NCBI GenBank assembly: GCA_027348305.1
Contig: DAIEPS010000059.1
Coordinates: 1-9,888 of the forward strand
Reading direction: 5' to 3'
DNA length: 9,888 bases
Source of the DNA: Anaerolineaceae bacterium
Lineage (GTDB): Bacteria > Chloroflexota > Anaerolineae > Anaerolineales > Anaerolineaceae
The translations under genes were made by a program, and so were the position numbers. Below are positions 1-5,851 of the stretch, in pieces (position 1 is the stretch's first letter; each line of letters opens with the position of its first letter). The notes beneath the pieces were generated by a model. That model did not search any database. It was given only the letters and a program-made list of their open reading frames with translations, and was not told the DNA's origin.

Positions 1-811
1 ACACCTCAAAGTCCGTCGGGTTGCTAACCTCGAGAGAGTAATCACCTTGAGCAGGTTGAACTTCTGCTGTTCTTTCTCCAATGGATTGGACTTCCAAATT
101 ATCAAATGCAACTGTGATCGGTTCGCTATTTCCAGAATATGCAGATAATGCCAGGTCACCTGTCACAAATGTGCTGTCGTACACTGTTGCAACCTGGATA
201 TCATTCACAATAAAAGATAACTGTGATCCGCTGCAAATCGCAGTCAGGTGGTTGGTCCTTCCATCTGTATGAACAGCATCATTTAATTCCCACGCCACGA
301 GCGGAGTAAGATCTTTGTTTTCAAACTTTTCCACCTCTACGTAGCCATCAGATGAGATTCTAAAGCCATAACCGTCACCATTCTCTTGTATACGGCAGTC
401 CACCCCAAAGCCGTCGTCCAAAGATGAATTGGTTTCAATGACATCCACATCAACATCGATCCTGACGTCTCCAAAATTCTGATTTGCGACGCCCCAGTTG
501 TATTGGTCCTCCTGGATGGCCGTTACCTGGTAGGTGCCGTTTACGTATTTTGCACTACCATATTCATCAGAGAAAACGCTCCAGCCTGAATCAGGATCGC
601 TGAAATCGTCCGATAGAACCATCTTCATTGGTGCTTGTGTGGGTTGAACAAACTCCGTGCCCGTCGTATGTTCCAGCGTGCCGACAACTGTGGCCAATAA
701 CATTTCTTTGATCGGGTCCGATTTGATCAGATCGCGGATAGCCCCGCAGCCAGTCAGACCAATAAACATAAGAAGGGCAAATAAGATCGGCAATAATTGT
801 TTTCTTTTCAT
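1..811 (-). CDS. Secreted lipoprotein with C-terminal beta-sandwich (LamG/concanavalin-like) domain, partial
   Basis: An open frame of at least 270 codons reads from ATG at 809-811 (minus) to the window edge with no stop, so the C-terminus is missing. It begins MKRKQLLPILFALLMFIG and then shows a lipobox L19-T20-G21-C22, so Cys22 should be lipidated and the protein anchored outside the cell membrane. After a short linker comes a domain of about residues 66-242, opening with 'DDFSDPDSGW' and closing with 'VAFDNLEVQS'. These are typical edges of LamG/DUF1080-like jelly-roll domains that often bind carbohydrate. From about residue 253 a second region begins and is cut off. The start is supported by AAAGGA at 817-822, five bases upstream. 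No neighbour shares its strand closely; the next minus-strand gene upstream ends at 1431. The binding target is unknown. The fold assignment is inferred from sequence style only. Confidence 0.82.
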   Translation of the reverse strand, partial: MKRKQLLPILFALLMFIGLTGCGAIRDLIKSDPIKEMLLATVVGTLEHTTGTEFVQPTQAPMKMVLSDDFSDPDSGWSVFSDEYGSAKYVNGTYQVTAIQEDQYNWGVANQNFGDVRIDVDVDVIETNSSLDDGFGVDCRIQENGDGYGFRISSDGYVEVEKFENKDLTPLVAWELNDAVHTDGRTNHLTAICSGSQLSFIVNDIQVATVYDSTFVTGDLALSAYSGNSEPITVAFDNLEVQSIGERTAEVQPAQGDYSLEVSNPTDFEV

Positions 812-987
812 GTTTGTCCTTTATCAATAATCATCCAAATGATTTTGGTCAATAACAGTAAAGCGTTATTCATATTGTATAGTTTTTCTGACCGAAATAC
901 TAAGGATAACCTGTCAAAAAAAACTTTCTCAACAACAAGACCTCAAAGATGATATGATCTTTTTGCCAAAAGTAAAAACTCATCTAA

Positions 988-1153
988 GCGGAAGAAGAGG
1001 AGCGTATCTACATCCACAGCGAAAAGAGTTTGAGAACGCCGATCGCGCTACGCTGGAAGGGTGCCCCTGTCTGAAATCACTATTAACAACTTGAAAAAGA
1101 TCGGCCTTGAAGACAGCGTCGAATTTGACCTAATTCCATTGAAAGTGACTTGA
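988..1153 (+). pseudogene. Possible decayed 3' end of an unrecognised gene, with one frameshift
   Basis: Two adjoining open segments look coding because they favour C/G at third codon positions. The first, 988-1071, includes 'ERIYIHSEKSLRTPIALRWK' and ends at TGA 1072-1074. The second frame continues from about 1067 to TGA 1151-1153 and reads 'SEITINNLKKIGLEDSVEF' then 'DLIPLKVT'. Removing one C from the CCCC run at 1064-1067 joins them into a single stretch of about 54 codons. The first frame is closed upstream by TAA at 985-987, and no start codon with a ribosome-binding site is present, so the N-terminal part appears lost. Two hairpins with the polarity of plus-strand terminators follow within 30-100 bases, as expected for the surviving 3' end of a gene. 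I do not recognise the family. A chance open frame remains possible. Confidence 0.35.
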
Positions 1154-1182
1154 CTAAAGAAGCTTGTTTTCTTGGTTTAATT

Positions 1183-1219
1183 CAAGGATCGGATTTCTTT
1201 TATTGAAATCCGATCCTTG
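1183..1219 (+). terminator. Perfect 15-bp hairpin, terminator-like but with a weak T-run
   Basis: CAAGGATCGGATTTC (1183-1197) is followed by a 7-base loop TTTTATT and the exact reverse complement (1205-1219). On the plus strand it is followed by CCCTTTTAAATT, a short T-run, so it may be a first terminator in tandem with the one at 1247-1296. It could also act as a transcript-end structure for the minus-strand glucosidase transcript, or be a repeat-type palindrome. Confidence 0.5.
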
Positions 1220-1246
1220 CCCTTTTAAATTCGTATTGTTTAATAG

Positions 1247-1296
1247 AGTCCCCGAATTCTTTTACCTTTAGAATTCGGGGACTTGCCCTTTTTTTT
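1247..1296 (+). terminator. Intrinsic terminator: 14-bp GC-rich stem followed by eight T
   Basis: AGTCCCCGAATTCT (1247-1260) pairs perfectly with AGAATTCGGGGACT (1270-1283) around a 9-base loop, then TGCCC leads into a run of eight T (1289-1296). This is a textbook Rho-independent terminator on the plus strand. No intact plus-strand gene ends just upstream; only the remnant ending at 1153 does. Read on the minus strand, the hairpin is preceded by eight A, so it could work less efficiently on transcripts leaving the glucosidase gene. Confidence 0.72.
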
Positions 1297-1351
1297 GTGA
1301 ATAAATATGTTGTTCTCAAGCGTAACTTTGCTTTTTCCCAGAAAAGGTTTT

Positions 1352-1424
1352 CTTCGCGTTCTTCGCGACTCCGCGAGAGATAGACTGTTAAATTAAAACT
1401 TCGAGACTTCATGGTTTCGTGGTC
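1352..1424. repeat. TTCGCG-rich intergenic repeat-like sequence
   Basis: CTTCGCGTTCTTCGCGACTC (from 1352) contains the short direct repeat CTTCGCG twice in 16 bases. Farther on, CTTCGAGACTTCATGGTTTC (from 1399) continues the same CTTCG-nnn-CTTC rhythm and ends with CGTGGTC. Stretches with this 'cttcgcg-ttcttcgcg ... cttcgtggt' style recur between genes in many unrelated bacterial genomes, as far as I recall. With one copy in this window the repeat status is an inference. It lies directly downstream of the glucosidase stop codon. Confidence 0.35.
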
Positions 1425-1430
1425 AAGCAC

Positions 1431-3029
1431 TTATTTCAACAATAAAATGCAAACCTCATCGCCACTCAGATGCAGCCAGCCTTTTTGAATCTTTGGCAGC
1501 TCTTCGCGTTTATTTGAAAGCAGCAATTCCCACTTTGCATCATTCAAACGCGGGCCTAATGCCAGTTTGATCTTCCTTTTGCCGAAATTCAGCGCCACCA
1601 GCACGGTTTGCCCATCAACCTGGCGCAGGTACCCCATCACCTGCTGCGGATCGTAAGTCAGCGGCACAAACATGCCCTTTTGCAGCGCGGGGGTGTTTTT
1701 ACGCAGCTTCAGCAGCTTGCGGTAGAAATTAAGGATCGATCTTGGGTCCGATTTTTGCGCTTCAACATTGCGGTTGACATAATTTGGATGAACCTTAAGC
1801 CAGGGCTTGCCGCTGCCAAACCCCGCATTGGCCCCGGCAGACCATTGCATGGGTGAACGGCAGCCATCCCGGCCTTTGTTGAATGGCCAATAGGTCACAC
1901 CCACTGGATCCTGCAGATCGCTCTTTTTAAGCGGGATGTCACGCATGCCGATCTCTTCTCCATAATACAGGAAGGGAGTTCCGCGCAGCGTCAGCAGCAT
2001 GGCTGCAGCCACCTTCATCCGTTCATCATTATCGGGTGCATGAAAACGGGTTGCGCTTCGCACTGTGTCGTGATTGTTTAATACATAATTCGGCCAGGTA
2101 TCACCCAGCGTCGCTTCCCATTCCAGCACGAATTTTAAGAACTTATCCGGTTTCCATGGGAAGTGAATGAAGGCAAAATTGAATGCCGCATGCAGTTTTC
2201 CGGAGCCGCAGTATTTGGCCGATGTTTTTGGATCCGCCAGAAAGGTCTCCCCCACCGCGTAGCGTTCAGGGTAGGCATCCAATGTCGCGCGGATCTCTTC
2301 AACCACGCTCATCATTTCAGGCCGGTCGGCGTCATAGATATGCACTTGTTGATCGAAGGGACGAATGCCAAACTTTTTTGGGTTGTCACGGTATTGATCG
2401 TCTTTGAAATACTCGTTAAAGACATCCAGCCTGAAGCCATCCACCCCGAGCTCGGACCAGAAACGGAAGACGGAGATCATTTCGGCGCGCACATCCGGGT
2501 TACGCCAGTTGAGGTCGGGCTGTTCCTTGACGAACATGTGATAGTACCATTCACCGGTCTTCTCGTCATAAGTCCAGCCTATCCCGCCAAAAATAGACTG
2601 CCAGTTGTTCGGCGGGGCATTCTTACCTTTGGAGCTTGTACGCCACAGGTACCAATCCCGTTTGGGGTTGTCTTTTGAGCTTCTTGATTCGATGAACCAG
2701 GGGTGCTGGTCTGAAGTGTGATTCATCACCAGGTCAAGGATCACCCTGATCTTGCGCTCGTGCGCCTGCCTGACCAGTTCCTCAAAATCGGCCATCTTGC
2801 CGTACTTGGGGTCGATCCCCTTGTAATCAGCAACATCATAGCCAAAATCCTTATCCGGAGAAGGGTTGATCGGCGACAGCCAGATGGCATCCACGCCAAG
2901 GTCGGCCAGGTAATCCAGTTTGCCGGTGATCCCCGGCAGGTCGCCGATGCCGTCGCCGTTGCTGTCAGCGAACGACCGCGGATAAATTTGATAAATGACA
3001 CCGTCCCGCCACCACAAGAAATCAGACAT
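1431..3029 (-). CDS. GH13 alpha-glucosidase (oligo-1,6-glucosidase type)
   Basis: This 532-aa cytoplasmic enzyme (no signal peptide) should release glucose from the non-reducing ends of short alpha-glucosides such as isomaltose or isomaltulose. All GH13 hallmarks are present: an N-terminal 'WWRDGVIYQIYPRSFADSNG' with the calcium-loop pattern D22-N24-D26-D30; region I DLVMNH (99-104); region V QPDLN (170-174), characteristic of the oligo-1,6-glucosidase subfamily; region II GFRLDVFN with nucleophile D202; region III VGET with acid/base E261; and region IV NNHD with D321. Val203, right after the nucleophile, is the residue associated with alpha-1,6 preference, where maltases carry Thr or Ala. 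The (beta/alpha)8 barrel is followed by a small beta domain (about 455-532). Length fits the family (about 530-570). I chose ATG at 3029 because GAGG lies six bases upstream; an in-frame TTG at 3041 would add four residues. Trehalose synthase or dextran glucosidase activity is a less likely alternative. Confidence 0.93.
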   Translation of the reverse strand: MSDFLWWRDGVIYQIYPRSFADSNGDGIGDLPGITGKLDYLADLGVDAIWLSPINPSPDKDFGYDVADYKGIDPKYGKMADFEELVRQAHERKIRVILDLVMNHTSDQHPWFIESRSSKDNPKRDWYLWRTSSKGKNAPPNNWQSIFGGIGWTYDEKTGEWYYHMFVKEQPDLNWRNPDVRAEMISVFRFWSELGVDGFRLDVFNEYFKDDQYRDNPKKFGIRPFDQQVHIYDADRPEMMSVVEEIRATLDAYPERYAVGETFLADPKTSAKYCGSGKLHAAFNFAFIHFPWKPDKFLKFVLEWEATLGDTWPNYVLNNHDTVRSATRFHAPDNDERMKVAAAMLLTLRGTPFLYYGEEIGMRDIPLKKSDLQDPVGVTYWPFNKGRDGCRSPMQWSAGANAGFGSGKPWLKVHPNYVNRNVEAQKSDPRSILNFYRKLLKLRKNTPALQKGMFVPLTYDPQQVMGYLRQVDGQTVLVALNFGKRKIKLALGPRLNDAKWELLLSNKREELPKIQKGWLHLSGDEVCILLLK

Positions 3030-3035
3030 GTTTTG

Positions 3036-3039
3036 CCTC
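3036..3039 (-). promoter_or_regulatory. Ribosome-binding site deciding the glucosidase start
   Basis: GAGG on the minus strand lies six bases before ATG 3027-3029. The longer TTG start at 3041 would place this motif inside the coding region and leave TTG with only an A-rich leader, so ATG is preferred. Confidence 0.6.
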
Positions 3040-3059
3040 AAACTTTTTTATTTTTAGTA

Positions 3060-3065
3060 ATTATA
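3060..3065 (-). promoter_or_regulatory. Possible -10 element of the glucosidase promoter
   Basis: A perfect TATAAT reads on the minus strand, about 30 bases before the glucosidase ATG. No good -35 hexamer sits 16-18 bases upstream (GAGTGA/TGAGTG), so the promoter would be weak or activator-dependent. The AT-rich context makes a chance match quite possible. Confidence 0.35.
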
Positions 3066-3078
3066 AGCATGAATGCTT
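3065..3078. promoter_or_regulatory. Palindrome AAGCAT-GA-ATGCTT, possible operator
   Basis: Two perfect 6-base arms are separated by two bases and abut the putative -10 of the glucosidase promoter, between its -10 and -35 positions. That is a place where a repressor could block it. The half-site string AATGCTTT (3072-3079) occurs again at 3151-3158, in front of the glutathione peroxidase gene. No regulator gene is in view; the operator role is inference. Confidence 0.25.
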
Positions 3079-3203
3079 TCAATCACTCATTTTCTTTTTC
3101 ATTCAATGACCAAGAAAGGTTATACATTTTTGCTGTTTGCATCAAATTCCAATGCTTTATTAATCAAAAAGGTGTATACATAAAGAATGGAAAGAAGATA
3201 AAT

Positions 3204-3698
3204 ATGACTACTATTTACGATTTCACAGTTGAAGACGCACAAGGTAAATCAATATCCTTGTCTCAGTATAAAAACAAGGTCATGATCATTGTTAATACCG
3301 CCAGCAAATGCGGTTTCACCCCACAATATAAAGACCTGCAAACTCTTTACGAAACCTGGCACGATAAAGGCCTCGAAATCCTCGCTTTTCCGTGCAACCA
3401 GTTTGCCGGGCAGGAAAGCGGTACCAATGATGAGATCCAGGAATTCTGCCAGGTCAATTTTGGCCTAACCTTCCCCGTCTTTGCCAAGATAAAGGTAAAT
3501 GGAAAAGACTCTCATCCCTTATACAAATACCTGCGTTCACAAAAAGGTACAAAGCTGGGAAGCCAGATCAAATGGAATTTCACCAAATTCCTGATCGCCA
3601 AAGATGGCAGCATCTTCAAACGCTTTGAGCCCAACATCAATCCTGCAGAAATGGCTCCATTTGTTGAAGCATTGTTAAAGGAGAAAGAAGTCGCTTGA
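3204..3698 (+). CDS. gpx: Glutathione peroxidase family thiol peroxidase (Cys type)
   Basis: This 164-aa cytoplasmic enzyme reduces hydrogen peroxide and organic hydroperoxides. The catalytic tetrad is visible: peroxidatic Cys36 in NTASKCGFT, Gln70 in 'FPCNQFAGQE', and Trp124-Asn125 in IKWNFTKF. Cys replaces the selenocysteine of animal enzymes. A second cysteine, Cys82 (EFCQVNFG), sits exactly where yeast Gpx3 has its resolving Cys (C36/C82), so reduction by thioredoxin rather than glutathione is likely; that is inference from family knowledge. Length matches bacterial members (about 160). The frame is open far upstream, antisense to the glucosidase, but homology begins at MTTIYDF, and ATG 3204 is preceded by a modest purine-rich GGAAAGAAG. 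It is divergent from the glucosidase gene across a 174-base spacer. No strong terminator follows; only a 5-bp stem near 3710-3727 is visible. Confidence 0.93.
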   Translation: MTTIYDFTVEDAQGKSISLSQYKNKVMIIVNTASKCGFTPQYKDLQTLYETWHDKGLEILAFPCNQFAGQESGTNDEIQEFCQVNFGLTFPVFAKIKVNGKDSHPLYKYLRSQKGTKLGSQIKWNFTKFLIAKDGSIFKRFEPNINPAEMAPFVEALLKEKEVA

Positions 3699-3798
3699 TA
3701 AATTGTGGTTTCGCACCTATGCGCGAAGCTCGATAAGGGTTAAGAGAATATATATTTTTTAATGGTGTTTCATCGTGCCTGTTTCGGTGCAGTTTTCC

Positions 3799-3827
3799 TT
3801 GTCAGCCACTTGACATTGTGATAAAAT
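3799..3827 (+). promoter_or_regulatory. Sigma70-type promoter for the nusA operon
   Basis: TTGTCA (3799-3804) and TAAAAT (3822-3827) are separated by exactly 17 bases, each matching five of six consensus bases. A TG at 3819-3820 gives an extended -10 (TGaTAAAAT). Transcription would start near 3834, leaving a leader of about 100 bases before nusA. An overlapping TTGACA at 3810-3815 has no matching -10. Confidence 0.65.
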
Positions 3828-3863
3828 AATTAGTGGTAAGTAAGTCAAGGAGATTTCAACACC

Positions 3864-3888
3864 GAAAAGTGGGTAGCCCCCACTTTTC
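3864..3888 (+). promoter_or_regulatory. Leader hairpin, possible attenuator ahead of nusA
   Basis: GAAAAGTGGG (3864-3873) pairs perfectly with CCCACTTTTC (3879-3888) around the 5-base loop TAGCC, and is followed by the T-rich TTATTATTT. It lies within the inferred leader, about 30 bases after the predicted start of transcription and 48 bases before the nusA ATG. It could terminate part of the transcripts. The T-run is interrupted, so termination would be partial. Similar GTGGG...CCCAC hairpins precede rimP-nusA operons in many Gram-positive bacteria, from memory. Confidence 0.5.
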
Positions 3889-3936
3889 TTATTATTTCAC
3901 ATAAATAAGTAACCATAACAGGCGGAGAATAAAAGC

Positions 3937-5835
3937 ATGAAGAACGAATTTACACTCGCGTTCAACGAAGTACTTGAAGACAAGGGACTTCCCAAAGAGA
4001 TCATTTTAAAAGCCCTCGAATCGGCCATGGTATCAGCTTACCGCCGCTCCGTCAACGCTTCAGCTCAACAGAATGTTGAAGCCGTCGTGGATACAGAGAC
4101 CGGCAAAGTGACCATCTATGCTGAGAAAGAGGTCGTGGAGTCGGTTGAAAACGACATCACTGAAGTCTCTCTTGAAGACGCCCGCAAGGTCAATCCCGAG
4201 ATCGAACTCGGAGGATTGATCACGGTTGAAACCACCCCCACCGATTTCGGACGCGTGGCAGCTCAAACCGCTCGTCAGGTCATTCAACAGCGCATCCGCG
4301 ACGCAGAACGCGCTGCCCAGATCCTCTTCTACGAAAAACAACTCGGCGAAATCGTCAACGGCATGGTCCAGTCAGTGAACGCTACCGGTTTGACTGTCGG
4401 CCTCGAAATGAAAACCGAAGCCAGCATGCCGCGCAAAGAAATGATCCCCGGTGAACGCTTCCACATTCACGACCGCGTACGCGCCCTCGTGGCTGAAGTC
4501 AAAGACAACCAGCGCGGACCGCAGATCATCCTCTCCCGCACCCATCGCAATTTCCTGCGCCGCTTGCTCGAAAATGAAGTTCCCGAGATCTTCCACGGCA
4601 TCGTAGAAATTCGTTCCATCGCCCGTGAACCAGGCCAGCGCGCCAAAGTTGCCGTCTCCGCCACCCAACAGGGCATTGACCCGGTGGGTGCCTGCGTGGG
4701 CATCCGCGGCGTCCGCATCCAGGCCATTGTGCGCGAACTGCATGACGAAAAGATTGACGTCATCGAATGGAATCCCGATCCCGCGATCTTCATTGCCAAA
4801 GCCATCAGCCCTGCCCGCGTCAGCGGTGTCTACCTTAATGAACAAAAAGTCGGCGGCGGCAAGACTGCCACTGTCGTTGTCCCCGAAGATCAACTCAGCC
4901 TGGCCATCGGCCGTGACGGACAGAACGCCCGCCTGGCAGCCAAACTGACCAGTTGGCGCATCGACATCAAGAGCCTGCCAGAAGCGGCTTCAGATTCTCT
5001 CTTCAAGATCAAAAATGACGGCTCATTTGCAGCCATGCTGGTCAGTGAAAAAGAGAACGTTGAGAAGATGGAAGAGTTTCTCGGCCGCAAAGCGGAAGGC
5101 CGCCCCCTCGCCCCCGAAGAATTGGACTTCATGTCCAAATTCGTCGATCGTGTGGAACGCAAAGCCACTGCCAAGACTGATGAACAGAAGAAAGCTGAAG
5201 AAAGCCAGTTTGAACTTCTCAAGAAACTGGTTCCCGCTTCAACCTTCTCCGTCAGCATCCTTGACTGCAACCTGCCTGAACACGTCGCATACATCCTGCA
5301 GGAAGCCGGTGTCTCCACGCTTGGCGAACTGGCAGTGCAGATGAAACTCGAACCTGATAACATCCTTCGCTTGCAGGGCATTGGTCCTCGGGCCATGGTC
5401 AACATCGAAATGATGATGACCGCCCTGGATGAACAGTTGATCGCCGAACAGGAAGCCGAAAAACTTAAGGCTCAGGAACCCGTGGCCGAAGTTGCTGCCG
5501 TGGTCGAAACACCTGTTGAGGAAAAAGTACAGTCTGAAGCGGTTGCAGAAGCTGTTGAAGTTCAGGCCGTCGAAGAAAAACCGGTTGCCGAAGCTAAAGT
5601 CACTGAAGCCGAACCGGAAGAAGAAATTTCACTTGAAGAGATCTTCACCTTGCGTCCTGAGGTGTTGGATACTGCTGTGGTTGCCGATGAAGAAGAAGGC
5701 GAATCCAGCGACCCGAACAAAAAGAAGAAAAAGAAGAGCAAGCATGTCGTTGTGACGTATGATCCTGACCGCGATCTCACCATGGTGACCAAGAAACACA
5801 AACGTGGCGGCGGTGATTGGGATTTCGAGGAATAA
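3937..5835 (+). CDS. nusA: Transcription termination/antitermination protein NusA with long C-terminal extension
   Basis: This 632-aa protein binds RNA polymerase and nascent RNA and modulates pausing, termination and antitermination. Domains in order are the N-terminal polymerase-binding domain (about 1-130), an S1 domain (about 135-203), KH1 with 'DPVGACVGIRG' (GxxG at 255-258) and KH2 with 'LAIGRDGQNARLAAKL' (GxxG at 325-328). A linker follows, then a helix-hairpin-helix region at about 445-498 with GVSTLGEL and GIGPRA, resembling the acidic-repeat domains of E. coli NusA. The tail is unusual: 515-590 is rich in Glu, Ala, Val and Pro, then K595-K600 is six lysines, then a short end (HVVVTYDPDRD ... 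WDFEE). Bacillus NusA is about 370 aa and E. coli 495, so this is long. The start is supported by GGAG at 3924-3927, nine bases upstream. It is the first gene of the operon; rimP, its usual upstream partner, is not there. Confidence 0.96.
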   Translation: MKNEFTLAFNEVLEDKGLPKEIILKALESAMVSAYRRSVNASAQQNVEAVVDTETGKVTIYAEKEVVESVENDITEVSLEDARKVNPEIELGGLITVETTPTDFGRVAAQTARQVIQQRIRDAERAAQILFYEKQLGEIVNGMVQSVNATGLTVGLEMKTEASMPRKEMIPGERFHIHDRVRALVAEVKDNQRGPQIILSRTHRNFLRRLLENEVPEIFHGIVEIRSIAREPGQRAKVAVSATQQGIDPVGACVGIRGVRIQAIVRELHDEKIDVIEWNPDPAIFIAKAISPARVSGVYLNEQKVGGGKTATVVVPEDQLSLAIGRDGQNARLAAKLTSWRIDIKSLPEAASDSLFKIKNDGSFAAMLVSEKENVEKMEEFLGRKAEGRPLAPEELDFMSKFVDRVERKATAKTDEQKKAEESQFELLKKLVPASTFSVSILDCNLPEHVAYILQEAGVSTLGELAVQMKLEPDNILRLQGIGPRAMVNIEMMMTALDEQLIAEQEAEKLKAQEPVAEVAAVVETPVEEKVQSEAVAEAVEVQAVEEKPVAEAKVTEAEPEEEISLEEIFTLRPEVLDTAVVADEEEGESSDPNKKKKKKSKHVVVTYDPDRDLTMVTKKHKRGGGDWDFEE

Positions 5836-5851
5836 GAAGCGAGAAGGACTG

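Larger units (their letters stand above)
812..1430. other. 619-base intergenic region between two minus-strand genes
   Basis: I find no intact gene here. From left to right it holds an AT-rich stretch that presumably carries the promoter of the lipoprotein gene, a likely 3' gene remnant on the plus strand (988-1153), two strong hairpins (1183-1219 and 1247-1296) and a TTCGCG-rich repeat-like stretch (1352-1424). In the AT-rich stretch a minus-strand TACAAT (874-879) and a TTGACA (912-917) are visible, but they lie 32 bases apart and cannot be one standard promoter. The short open frames here look non-coding. Confidence 0.6.

Noticed and set aside
591..827. Minus-strand 78-codon frame overlapping the lipoprotein start
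   Set aside because: It uses a different frame over the same bases. The lipoprotein frame has a signal peptide, lipobox and ribosome-binding site; this one has no protein-like features.
954..1094. 46-codon plus-strand ORF starting MIFLPKVKTHLSG, with 'GAYLH' resembling a YlxR motif
   Set aside because: There is no ribosome-binding site, and the overlapping frame at 988-1071 has much better codon bias. The GAYLH match is too short to mean anything.
1200..1430. Minus-strand 76-codon frame starting at 1430
   Set aside because: It runs straight through both hairpins and the TTCGCG repeat and has an Arg/Glu-rich translation typical of such repeats. I see no ribosome-binding site.
2718..3203. 162-codon N-terminal extension of the glutathione peroxidase frame
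   Set aside because: The extension is mostly antisense to the glucosidase gene and has no family similarity. GPx homology starts at ATG 3204 and the resulting length is normal.
3810..3815. TTGACA as the -35 of the nusA promoter
   Set aside because: The hexamers 16-18 bases downstream (around 3832-3839) do not resemble TATAAT. The TTGTCA-17-TAAAAT pair just upstream is a far better match.
4372..4893. Minus-strand open frame of 173 codons opposite nusA
   Set aside because: It lies wholly antisense to the KH/S1 region of nusA, whose homology is certain. Its glycine/alanine/aspartate-rich translation is a mirror of nusA codon bias.
5718..5743. A-rich KKKKKK codons in nusA as a programmed frameshift site
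   Set aside because: There is no classic X-XXY-YYZ heptamer in frame and no downstream structure. The -1 and +1 frames end quickly without a meaningful product.
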